Assembly: GCF_013416555.1 (NCBI RefSeq)
Contig: NZ_JACCFG010000002.1
Coordinates: forward strand, 310,001-374,000
Direction: 5' to 3'
DNA length: 64,000 bases
Source of the DNA: Sphingomonas sp. R-74633
GTDB taxonomy: Bacteria; Pseudomonadota; Alphaproteobacteria; Sphingomonadales; Sphingomonadaceae
Below, piece after piece: positions 51,180 to 59,239 of this stretch. The notes below the pieces were generated by a model. That model did no database searches. It was not told the DNA's origin and saw only the letters and a list, made by a program, of their open reading frames with translations. How positions within the stretch are numbered: position 1 is the first letter of the stretch; each line of letters starts with the position of its first letter. The translations under genes and the position numbers were made by a program.

Positions 51180-52316
51180 ATGATCCGCGCCCGATTGTTC
51201 GCCGCCGCCCTTGCTGCGCTCGCTGCCGGCGCCGCGATGCCTGTGGCCGCGCAAGGCGTCCACCGCGATCGCGAGGCCGACATCCGCGGCGGCATCTATG
51301 TCACCTCGGATGCGTATAACGCGCCGCAAATGTGGAAGAATTTCAATGCCAAGGAGATCGATCGCGACCTTGGCTATGCGCAGAAGATCCACCTCAACGC
51401 GCTGCGCGTCTGGGCGAGCTACGAATATTGGCAGACCAACCCCGCGGACTTCCAGGCCAAGTTCGACCAGTTCCTGGCGCTTTCACACAAGCACGGCATC
51501 CGAATCCTGATCTCGCTGTTCGAGAATGACGGCGTTGCGCCGACGCCCGAGCATATGTGGTCGATCGATCCCAAAACTGCCTTCTCAATCCAGTCGCCCG
51601 GCAACAAGATCGCCAACGGGCCGGAGGAAGGCTGGGCGGAGCCTCGCGGCTTCGTCGAGTGGTTCATGAAGCGCTATGGCAAGGACGATCGTCTGATCGC
51701 GATCGAAGTGATGAACGAACCGCGCGCCGGCAAGGACGGTGCCAAGGGCACGCTCCCCTTCACCCACGCGATGCTGGCTACCGCCAAGGCGCTCCAGGGC
51801 AGCGTCCCGCTGACGGTGGGGACGGCGCGGATCGGCGAAGCCAAGGCGCTCATCCCGCTCGGCATCGACATTATCGAAATCCACAACAACTTCCCGCGCG
51901 ACCCGGCGGACATGAAGAATGCGATCGAACAGGCGATGGCGGTCGGCAAGGAAGCCAATCTGCCGGTCTGGCTGACCGAATGGCAGCGGGTGCGCCCGGG
52001 CGGCAACGGCCGCGGCGGCAAGGGTATCGCCAATGCCGAGCGCGGCCCCGACTATGCGTCGCTGGCATCGACGGTGAATGCCTATCCGGTCGCGACCTTC
52101 TTCTGGTCGGTGATGGTGAAGCCCGCCTATCTGCAGCGCCAACGCCATATCGGCACGGTCAACGGACTGTTCTGGCCCGACGGTTCGGTCGTCAGCCTGA
52201 AGGACGCCCGCGCCATCGCCGAGGACCCGAAGCTGGTACTTCGCGAAAAGCCGATCCCGGAGACGTTCGGCATGGGTGGGGTTCAGAGCAAGCCGGACGA
52301 CAAGGCGGACGAATAA
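51180..52316 (+). CDS. Secreted GH5-like glycoside hydrolase
   Basis: 378 residues with a signal peptide (ALAAGAAMPVAAQ). TIM-barrel layout with ALRVWASYEYW, ISLFEN, the putative acid/base Glu180 in IEVMNEPR, and nucleophile Glu267 in PVWLTEWQ. These are the clan GH-A positions. The exact family (GH5 versus a neighbour) is not certain. Endo- or exo-mannosidase or glucanase activity is plausible. It is divergent from the CGASR sulfatase gene with about 145 bases between starts. GAGAGGAAAT precedes the ATG. A hairpin follows. Confidence 0.75.
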   Translation: MIRARLFAAALAALAAGAAMPVAAQGVHRDREADIRGGIYVTSDAYNAPQMWKNFNAKEIDRDLGYAQKIHLNALRVWASYEYWQTNPADFQAKFDQFLALSHKHGIRILISLFENDGVAPTPEHMWSIDPKTAFSIQSPGNKIANGPEEGWAEPRGFVEWFMKRYGKDDRLIAIEVMNEPRAGKDGAKGTLPFTHAMLATAKALQGSVPLTVGTARIGEAKALIPLGIDIIEIHNNFPRDPADMKNAIEQAMAVGKEANLPVWLTEWQRVRPGGNGRGGKGIANAERGPDYASLASTVNAYPVATFFWSVMVKPAYLQRQRHIGTVNGLFWPDGSVVSLKDARAIAEDPKLVLREKPIPETFGMGGVQSKPDDKADE

Positions 52317-52345
52317 TCGGACTTGTCCGGCGATATACAGAACGC

Positions 52346-52376
52346 AGGACGAAGCGCGCTCGGGGCGCGCCGTCCT
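52346..52376. terminator. Hairpin between convergent GH5-like and dioxygenase genes
   Basis: AGGACG-AA-GCGCGC, loop TCGGG, GCGCGC-C-GTCCT, a GC-rich stem with a small bulge. It touches the stop of the dioxygenase gene. No T-tract. Confidence 0.5.
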
Positions 52377-53058
52377 AGGCGTCAGCCCACATTCGCAAGA
52401 GGTTATGGTACACGCCGGTCAGCTCGATCACCGATCGATCGCTGCCGCCGAGCTGGCCGGTCAGGCGCTGGACGCTCTGGTCAAGGTCGAAGAGAAGCCG
52501 GCGTGCACCGTCATCGCGCACCATCGACTGCATCCAGAAGAAGCTCGCCACCCGGCGCCCGCGCGTCACCGGCGTCACGTGATGCAGGCTCGACGAGGGA
52601 TAGAGCACGGCATGGCCGGCCGGCAGCTTGACCCGCTGCTCGCCGAAATGATCCTCGACCACCAGCTCGCCGCCCTCATAGGCTTCTGGCGCCTCGAGAA
52701 AGACGGTCATCGACAGGTCGGACCGGATGCGGAAGTCGCTGCCGCGCTGGATGCGGATCGCATTATCGACATGGGTGCCGAAGGTCTGGCCTTCGCCATA
52801 GCGGTTGAACAGCGGCGGAAAGACCTTGAGCGGCAGCGCCGCGGCGAAGAACAAAGGCGACTGGCCAAGAGCCTCGAGGATGATCGCCCCGCCTTGGCGA
52901 TGGGCGTCGCTTCCTTCGGGCAACTGCTCGTTCTGCTTGGCGAGCGCCGACTGCGCGCCCGACGTGACGTTGCCGTCCACCCATTCGCCCGCATCGATAA
53001 TGGCACGCAGCCGGGCCAGGGCATCGGCGTCGAGCAGGTCGGGTATCGCGATCAGCAT
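52375..53058 (-). CDS. PKHD-type Fe(II)/2-oxoglutarate dioxygenase (PiuC-like)
   Basis: 227 residues, the normal size of PiuC/YbiX proteins. The N-terminal stretch ends [22 protein letters not shown]. The iron ligands are in GTHVDNA (His, Asp) and the later His of [15 protein letters not shown], whose Arg binds 2-oxoglutarate. These proteins are co-encoded with catecholate siderophore receptors, as here; the substrate is unknown. The start overlaps the end of the Sel1 gene by 7 bases. Third gene of the iron operon. Confidence 0.92.
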   Translation of the reverse strand: MLIAIPDLLDADALARLRAIIDAGEWVDGNVTSGAQSALAKQNEQLPEGSDAHRQGGAIILEALGQSPLFFAAALPLKVFPPLFNRYGEGQTFGTHVDNAIRIQRGSDFRIRSDLSMTVFLEAPEAYEGGELVVEDHFGEQRVKLPAGHAVLYPSSSLHHVTPVTRGRRVASFFWMQSMVRDDGARRLLFDLDQSVQRLTGQLGGSDRSVIELTGVYHNLLRMWADA

Positions 53059-53738
53059 AAGGCAGCATCAAGTTCGGGCCAGGACGACGCCTTCAGCCAG
53101 TCTCGCGCCTTCTGCACAAAAGCAGGTGTCGCAGTCTCGCGGCAACGAGCGAGCCAGCCGCGTGCCGCCTCGACCTGCCCTGCTTCGAGCAGCATCCGGG
53201 CATGGTTGAACGCGCCGCGAAAATCGCCGCCTTCGGCTGCCTGCCGGTAGAAATCCGCCGCTTTCACCATGTCGCGCGCCACCACCCAACCATCTTCGTG
53301 GAAACTGCCGACATAGTTGATCGCCTTGGCGTTGCCCATTGCAGCAGCCTTGTTGAACCAGGCTAACGCCGCCGCCTTGTCCTCGGTCAATCCCTCGCCG
53401 AGCGTGAGCGAAGTCGCGTAATTGTACATGCCCCATTCGAGACCGCGCTCGGCGGCGATGCGGAAGCACTCGGCCGCCCGAACCTTGTCGATCGCGGTGC
53501 CCCAGCCGAGATCATAACAGCGCCCGACCATGTTGAGCGCCATCGGATGGCCCTGGCCCGCCGCCTTGTTGAACCAGGCGAACCCCTCGCGCGCCTGCCC
53601 GTCATCGAGCAGCATCTGGCCGAGCACCGCCTGCGCCTCGGCGACACCGGCTTCGGCACCTGCCCGAACGAGCGCCGCCCGCTCCTCCGGCGAACCGGAG
53701 AGGCGGGCGGCGATTTCCTCCGAAGAGAGGCTGTCCAA
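53052..53738 (-). CDS. Sel1-repeat protein of the iron operon
   Basis: 228 residues from TTG at 53738. At least four Sel1/TPR-like repeats are visible: [14 protein letters not shown].. [23 protein letters not shown].., [28 protein letters not shown] and [30 protein letters not shown]. Such repeats mediate protein contacts. No ATG exists near the expected start. A CTG at 53750 overlapping the TBDR stop (CTGA) with GGGGA upstream is an equally good or better start, giving [12 protein letters not shown]. It sits between the receptor and the PiuC-like genes. Confidence 0.82.
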   Translation of the reverse strand: MDSLSSEEIAARLSGSPEERAALVRAGAEAGVAEAQAVLGQMLLDDGQAREGFAWFNKAAGQGHPMALNMVGRCYDLGWGTAIDKVRAAECFRIAAERGLEWGMYNYATSLTLGEGLTEDKAAALAWFNKAAAMGNAKAINYVGSFHEDGWVVARDMVKAADFYRQAAEGGDFRGAFNHARMLLEAGQVEAARGWLARCRETATPAFVQKARDWLKASSWPELDAALC

Positions 53739-53746
53739 ATCTTCGG

Positions 53747-56266
53747 TCAGAACTTGATCCCCAGCGTCCCGAACGCCGAGCGGCCCGGTGCGATCGAGGC
53801 ATAGTGCGAGGAATAGACCTGGGTGAAATAGGTCTCGTTGGTGATGTTGTTCACGTTGACGCTCACATCGAAATGCTCGTTGATCTTGTAAGCGATGCGG
53901 GCATCGAAACGCCAGTAGCCCGGGATGGTGCGCGAGAGCACCTTCGTGGCCGGGTTGATCGTCACAACGCCCGCCGCAGTCTGCGTCGCGCTGCGATTGT
54001 CGGCATAGCCGCCGAACTGGCGGCCCGTGTAGAAGGCACCGCCACCGATGCTCAGCCCGCCGGCGGGCTTCAGGTCGCCCCAGAAGGTGAAGCTGTCCTT
54101 GGCGGTCTGCGTCGCCTGGCGGCCAGTGGTGACCGAGGGGACGAGCACGACCTTGGCGGCCTGTGCGCCAACCGCCGCGGCGGTCAGCGCGGTGTAGCCG
54201 CCATCGACGATCTTCGGATCGAGATGGGTGTAGCCGCCGAACACCGTGAACCACTTGGTGACGTTGCCGTTGAAATTGAACTCGACACCGCGGATGCGGC
54301 GCTTGCCGATGAACTGCACAGTATTGTCCGGGCCCGTGGTGCGGGCGTTGTCCGTATCGGTCTGGAAGGCGGCGGCGCTGAGCGCGAGCTGACCGTCGAA
54401 GATGCTCGCCTTGGCACCCACTTCATAGCTCTTGGTCTTCTCGACCTTCAGGCTGTCGAGCAGCGCCAGGTTCGCCGTGGTGTTGGTGGTCGGGAGTGCG
54501 TTCGGCTCCTGACCTTCGCCCAGCAGGCTGTTCGGCGGCGTCGCCGCGGTCGCGTAGCTCGCATAGATGCTGGTATTCTGCGTCGGCTTGAACACCAGGC
54601 CCGCCTGCCAGTTGAACAGGTCATCGGTGCGCTCGAGCGTGACGGTCTGCGTGGCGCCCGCAGCGAGGCCGGGCGTCACCTTCGAAGTGAAGTGATCGTA
54701 ACGCACACCGAGGTTGAGGATCAGCGACGGGATCAGCGTGATCGAGTCGAAGGCATAGGCCGAGACGGTGTTTGCCTCGTTCTGGGTCTCCGCGCTGTGA
54801 TCGCCCTTTACGATCGGGGTCTGCACCGTCGAGGTATCGCTGGTGTAGTTTACCCAGGGGTCGCTCGGGTTCGGATTGAACAGGCTGGTGCAATAATAGC
54901 GTGCGATCGTCGCGGTATTGCAGCGTGGGCTCACCGTAGAACCGCTTGCCGAAACATAGGCGCCACGACGCGCCTTCTCCCAGCTTACTTCCGCGCCGAT
55001 CGCGATGCTGTGCTTGACCGAGCCGGTATCGAAGCTGCCGAACAGATCGGTCTGGTTGCCCAGCGTCTCGGTATAGCCGTAGCGGGTGTTGCCACGCCGC
55101 CAGACATAGCCGCCAGTCAGCACGTCGCCGCGCGTGCCGGCGGCGCCCGTGGTCGGGTTGGTCGCCGCGGTGCCATAGACATTGCCCTGGCTGTCGTCGG
55201 GCAGCAGGAAGATGTAGTTCTGCTCGTTATAGCTGTAGCGCGAGCTGTTGCGCAGGGTGAGATCGCCAAAGTCGTGCTCGACGCGCAGCGAGGCCTGATG
55301 GGTATAGGCGTCGCGGAAGTCGCGGTCCTTGAGGCCGTAGAAGGTGTCGCGCTCGACGGTGCCGCTGACGCCACCCGCAGTAGTAATCCGGCCGATTGCC
55401 GGAGTGGTCCAGATCTCGCCCGTGCCCGGCGCGTTGCCGATCGTGTAGAGGAACGGCATGCCGCTGTCGGGCAGCTCGTGGCTCTCGAGATAATAATAGG
55501 AAGCGGTCAGGCGGGTATCGCTGCCCAGGCCGATCGTGATCGACGGCGCCACGCCCCAGCGGCGTGCCCAGATCGCGTCCCGCTCGGCGAAGTCCTGATC
55601 ATGCCACATCGCCGCGACGCGCACACCGATGCCGCCGCCCAGATACTGGTTCACGTCGATCGTGGCGTGCTTGTAGTCGGCGGTGCCGGCACTGGCCGAG
55701 GCCGTGATGAAGTTGCGCTGCTGCGGCACCTTGGTGATGATGTTGATCGAACCGCCTGCGCTGCCGCGGCCGCCCAGCGTCGAGTCCGAGCCGCGCACGA
55801 CCTGGACCTGCTCCACCGCGAACACGTCGCGGGTCTGCGCCGCGCTGTCGCGCACGCCGTCGACAAAGGTCGAGCCCTGGCTGTCGAAGCCACGGATGAA
55901 GGGGCGGTCGCCGATCGGGTTGCCGCCCTCGGCCGCGCCGAAGGTAATGCCGGGCACGGTACGCAGCGCTTCGGCCAGCGTGGTCGAGCCAGTCTGCTCG
56001 ATCACGTCCTTGGGAAGGATCACGACCGAGCGCGGCGTGTTCTCCGCCGTTGCGGTCGCCTTGGGCCCCTGCAGCTCGGGGGCACGCGTGCCGGTGACTA
56101 GGATCTGGTCCTTGTCCTGCGCGCTGCGGTCCTGCGCATCCTTGTCGGCATCCGCCGGCACGGGAGTGTTGTTGTCGGCAGCATGAGCGGGGGCGGTCGC
56201 GATGAAGCCGACGCAAGCCAGCGCAAGATAGGACGCGCTCGTGCGCGCAGTGGTAACTCGACTCAC
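53747..56266 (-). CDS. Catecholate siderophore TonB-dependent receptor (Fiu-like)
   Basis: 839 residues, start GTG at 56266 with AAAGGGG upstream. Signal peptide ending TAPAHAAD; acidic linker; TonB region DQILVTGTRAPELQG. Plug: ENTPRSVVILPKDVIEQTGSTTLAEALRTVPGITFGAAEGGNPIGDRPFIRGFDSQG (read in pieces: PRSVVILPKDVIEQ, LAEALRTVPGITFGA, FIRGFDSQGSTFVDGVRD) and GSDSTLGGRGSAGGSINI. The barrel ends SAFGTLGIKF. The plug blocks are those of Fe-siderophore receptors rather than the glycan type. With the Sel1 and PiuC-like genes it forms an iron operon, probably Fur-repressed (56304-56350). Confidence 0.93.
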   Translation of the reverse strand: MSRVTTARTSASYLALACVGFIATAPAHAADNNTPVPADADKDAQDRSAQDKDQILVTGTRAPELQGPKATATAENTPRSVVILPKDVIEQTGSTTLAEALRTVPGITFGAAEGGNPIGDRPFIRGFDSQGSTFVDGVRDSAAQTRDVFAVEQVQVVRGSDSTLGGRGSAGGSINIITKVPQQRNFITASASAGTADYKHATIDVNQYLGGGIGVRVAAMWHDQDFAERDAIWARRWGVAPSITIGLGSDTRLTASYYYLESHELPDSGMPFLYTIGNAPGTGEIWTTPAIGRITTAGGVSGTVERDTFYGLKDRDFRDAYTHQASLRVEHDFGDLTLRNSSRYSYNEQNYIFLLPDDSQGNVYGTAATNPTTGAAGTRGDVLTGGYVWRRGNTRYGYTETLGNQTDLFGSFDTGSVKHSIAIGAEVSWEKARRGAYVSASGSTVSPRCNTATIARYYCTSLFNPNPSDPWVNYTSDTSTVQTPIVKGDHSAETQNEANTVSAYAFDSITLIPSLILNLGVRYDHFTSKVTPGLAAGATQTVTLERTDDLFNWQAGLVFKPTQNTSIYASYATAATPPNSLLGEGQEPNALPTTNTTANLALLDSLKVEKTKSYEVGAKASIFDGQLALSAAAFQTDTDNARTTGPDNTVQFIGKRRIRGVEFNFNGNVTKWFTVFGGYTHLDPKIVDGGYTALTAAAVGAQAAKVVLVPSVTTGRQATQTAKDSFTFWGDLKPAGGLSIGGGAFYTGRQFGGYADNRSATQTAAGVVTINPATKVLSRTIPGYWRFDARIAYKINEHFDVSVNVNNITNETYFTQVYSSHYASIAPGRSAFGTLGIKF

Positions 56267-56303
56267 GGAAAGCCCCTTTGCTTTAATTATTTCGGGGGCA
56301 GCT

Positions 56304-56350
56304 ATTGCGAAGCGTTCTCAGAGTCAATTGCTAATGCGAGCGCTTCTTAG
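56304..56350 (-). promoter_or_regulatory. Fur-box-like sequences before siderophore receptor gene
   Basis: ATTGCGAAGCGTTCTCA (56304-56320) is close to the alternating TTGCGAATGATTCTCA-like pattern of Fur sites, differing at two or three central positions. A second, weaker match, TTGCTAATGCGAGCGCTTC, begins at 56328. Both lie 40-85 bases upstream of the start. Confidence 0.5.
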
Positions 56351-56435
56351 TTGCTTCACGTAGGCGCGGTGAAGCCGGCGTCGGCGGAGGGCCGCTACGG
56401 CGGTGGTACAACCCCTGCGTTCGCGGAGACGGCGT

Positions 56436-57671
56436 CTAGTCGAACACTACAGTAAGCGATTCCGCGAAGGGGCCGTTCTTGACGAGCTTGCCTGCCCCGC
56501 CCGGGGCCCGGCGGAGGTTGGGCCGCTTCAGGAGCGGCTTGAGCATCAGGTGCAGCGTCGCGCGGTTGATATGACGGCCGAAGCATTCGTGCAGATTATA
56601 ACCAAAATGGATGTAATCGCTCGCGGGACGATGCGGATCGAAGCGCGCGGGGTCGGTGATCCGGCGCGGGTCCATCATCGCCGAGGCGAAGGCGGCGAGC
56701 ACGGTGTCGCCTGCCTCGACCGGCGTTTCGTGGCTGGTGCCCGCCGCGATCACGCCATCGACCAGCACGTTGCGCGGCAGGCCGGGGGCGAGCGGATCGA
56801 AGCGCATCGCCTCGACGACATAGCCCCAGAGCAGATCGTCATCCCCTGCCCGCGCCGCTGCCTGCGCGCCGGCGAGTGCATCGGGGCGGCGCAGGAGCTG
56901 CTCCATCGCCTGGGGCACTACCATTGGCGGTTGCGGCGGCCCGCCGACGATGAAGCCCATCAAATTGGTGCGGATCTCGACATCGGAGAAGCCAGGCACG
57001 CCCTTCTTCTGCTGGGTGAGGCAGCGCGAGAGGATATCGTCCTTGCCGGGCGCGGCCTTTCGCTTGGCGATCTCGCTGTCGATATGCGCGCGCAGCGCCG
57101 GGGCGATCTGGTCGACATCGGCGCGGAGCGCAGGATCGCCCTTGGGATCGGCGAACTGGAACTCGAACAGCCGCGTTCCCCAGACGCGCAGGTCGCCGCC
57201 CACCGGCTCGGGCACGCCGAAATAGTCGGCGAGTACCGAAAAGGTCACCCGACGCACCAGCGTGTCGACCACTTCGACCCGGCCCGGTGCGGCCGCGACG
57301 ATCGCCTCGGCCATCGCCTCGACCTTCTGGCCGAGCCCGGGCAGGTCGCCGGGGCGGACGACCATGCGCATCGCATCGGTGTCGCGGTGGTAGAGCGGCG
57401 TGTCCGCCATGCCGAGGAAGAAGGGCTCGCCGCCCATGATCACATCGAGCTTGGGCTTGTAGGGCGCGCCGAACACCGGATCGGTGCCGAACACTTCCTT
57501 CACGTCATCATAGCGCGAGGTGAGCGTCATCCCGCCGAACTTCACCACCGGCTTCCAGCGACGGAAAAAGGCGAAGGCATAGGGCATCAGCGCGAAGACC
57601 TTGCCCTCGATCCAGCGGGCCAGCCCCTTCTTGCCGGGGCGCAGCACGTCGCGCGAGGTGAGCGCGCTCAC
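56436..57671 (-). CDS. Cytochrome P450
   Basis: 411 residues. The heme-binding loop FGYNLHECFGRHIN carries the ligand at Cys363. The K-helix ExxR is EAMRFDP. The I-helix region reads LMGFIVGGPPQPPM, lacking the usual acid-Thr pair (AGxD/ET), so oxygen activation may differ, as in P450s that use peroxide or rearrange substrate. The GTG start overlaps the DyP stop (GTGA). It is the third gene of a coupled operon with a DyP peroxidase and a membrane protein. Substrate unknown. Confidence 0.9.
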   Translation of the reverse strand: MSALTSRDVLRPGKKGLARWIEGKVFALMPYAFAFFRRWKPVVKFGGMTLTSRYDDVKEVFGTDPVFGAPYKPKLDVIMGGEPFFLGMADTPLYHRDTDAMRMVVRPGDLPGLGQKVEAMAEAIVAAAPGRVEVVDTLVRRVTFSVLADYFGVPEPVGGDLRVWGTRLFEFQFADPKGDPALRADVDQIAPALRAHIDSEIAKRKAAPGKDDILSRCLTQQKKGVPGFSDVEIRTNLMGFIVGGPPQPPMVVPQAMEQLLRRPDALAGAQAAARAGDDDLLWGYVVEAMRFDPLAPGLPRNVLVDGVIAAGTSHETPVEAGDTVLAAFASAMMDPRRITDPARFDPHRPASDYIHFGYNLHECFGRHINRATLHLMLKPLLKRPNLRRAPGGAGKLVKNGPFAESLTVVFD

Positions 57672-59239
57672 AGGCCGCTCAGATAGTTGAGCGCCGGCAT
57701 GCTCGGCAGGAAGAAATATTCGCCGCCGGCCATCTGGACGAAGGTCTCGACTTCGATGATCCGGCGATAAGGCTCCTCCGGGATCGTCATCGTGCCCTTG
57801 GGGCCGATCAGCGGATCGGTCTCGTCATAGAGCACCGCGAAGTTCGGGTTGAGGATCCAGGTCTGCTGGACGAACTCGAACTGGCGGGTGATGTCGGTGT
57901 TGAGGCAGACGAACAGCAGTCCGCGGTCGACATCGTCAGGCGTCGGCGGGACGCTGATCGTCTTGCCATATTTCCGGCCGCGCCGAAGGATGCGGTGGTT
58001 GTTCGCCGCGTCGAGCAATGTCTGTTTGTCGGCCTCGGTCGGCGCCAGGCCGTCGCGCGGATTGGCACGGCGGACATGGCTGCCCATCGGGCAACCGGCG
58101 CCGTGGCGATCGCGGTCCCAGAAGCCGAAATCATTATTCTCGACCGGGATCGTCCCGCCGAGCGGACACAGCAGATTGCCGTGCGTGTCGCGCCCGACCA
58201 CGCGCTCGGCGAGCCAGGTGGTGGTGACATGGCCCGAGCCTTCGGGATCACGCTCGCGGATATGCGCCGCGCCCGCGCGCATCGACTGCCAGAAGGCATA
58301 GACGTCTTGCTTCAATTCGCGGACGACCATGTAGCTGCCGTTCAGCCCGAGATCCTTGAAGCCGACTCCCTTGGGATGTTCGGGCAGGACCGAGGTGTCG
58401 CCGATGCCGTCGGCGACCACCGGGCCTTGCGCGATTTCATTGTGGCCGTTCAGATGCCCCATCAGGACCTCGCCGAGCGGCACGCCGTTCCAATAGTCCT
58501 TGGGGGCATTCTCGCCGGTCTTGTAGACGACGGTGCCGTCCTCGAACGGGATCGGCTGCGAGATGCCGTCGGCAAAGCCGAAATGCTCGCGGGCGATGCC
58601 CTGCTTGTCGAGCCGCAGGTCGAGCGGGAGCCGGTGGACGACAGCGACCTCAAGCGGGGCGAGCTTGTTGCTCACCTCGACGCACCAGGCCTCCGCCGCC
58701 TCGTCATGCTCGCAATAGAGGAGGAGGAGCGCGTGGACGGTCACCGGGGTCTTCACCCGCTCCTCGCGGATCTTTTCCCGATCGTCAAAGGCGCGCGCCC
58801 CCTCATCGACCGCGGCATCGTCGAGTGGAGTGTTGCCACTCCATTTGGGGCCGCCGGGGATCACCGTGCCCTGCCAGGCATCACCGCGCCGGTCGCCCAG
58901 GCGGCGCAGGCGGTCCTCCTGGAACATGCCTTCCTTGAAGGGGCGATCGAACGAGGCGAGCGCGTTGGCGTTGAGCCCCATCTTCTGGAGCCCCGACCAG
59001 GTGAAGCCCATCGCCACGGCGCGCGGATCGCGGCCATCGGCGTCGGACACCTTCGCGACTTCGGCCAGCGCCTTGAGCCAGGCGCCGCCGCCCTTCTTCT
59101 TCACGCCTTTCCAGCCAAGCTCGAGGAACAGCGCGCGCCCGGTGGGCAGGTCGGCAAAGCCGCTCACCACCAGGCCCTGTGCCTCGGTGTTGGTCGGCGC
59201 GGAGAGATGCCAGCTCGGCGCGTTGCCGCCCTCGCTCAC
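57668..59239 (-). CDS. DyP-type heme peroxidase
   Basis: 523 residues, start GTG at 59239 overlapping the upstream stop (GTGA). The DyP signature GFADGISQP is near 221-229 with the catalytic Asp. The proximal His is His388 in GSHVRRANPR. The C-terminus (LLFVCLNTDITRQFEFVQQTW, PGGEYFFLPS-like GGEYFFLPSMPALN) is standard. No Tat or Sec signal is seen, so it should be cytoplasmic. It uses peroxide to oxidise bulky substrates. Coupling to a P450 gene suggests a shared substrate or peroxide handling. Confidence 0.92.
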   Translation of the reverse strand: MSEGGNAPSWHLSAPTNTEAQGLVVSGFADLPTGRALFLELGWKGVKKKGGGAWLKALAEVAKVSDADGRDPRAVAMGFTWSGLQKMGLNANALASFDRPFKEGMFQEDRLRRLGDRRGDAWQGTVIPGGPKWSGNTPLDDAAVDEGARAFDDREKIREERVKTPVTVHALLLLYCEHDEAAEAWCVEVSNKLAPLEVAVVHRLPLDLRLDKQGIAREHFGFADGISQPIPFEDGTVVYKTGENAPKDYWNGVPLGEVLMGHLNGHNEIAQGPVVADGIGDTSVLPEHPKGVGFKDLGLNGSYMVVRELKQDVYAFWQSMRAGAAHIRERDPEGSGHVTTTWLAERVVGRDTHGNLLCPLGGTIPVENNDFGFWDRDRHGAGCPMGSHVRRANPRDGLAPTEADKQTLLDAANNHRILRRGRKYGKTISVPPTPDDVDRGLLFVCLNTDITRQFEFVQQTWILNPNFAVLYDETDPLIGPKGTMTIPEEPYRRIIEVETFVQMAGGEYFFLPSMPALNYLSGL

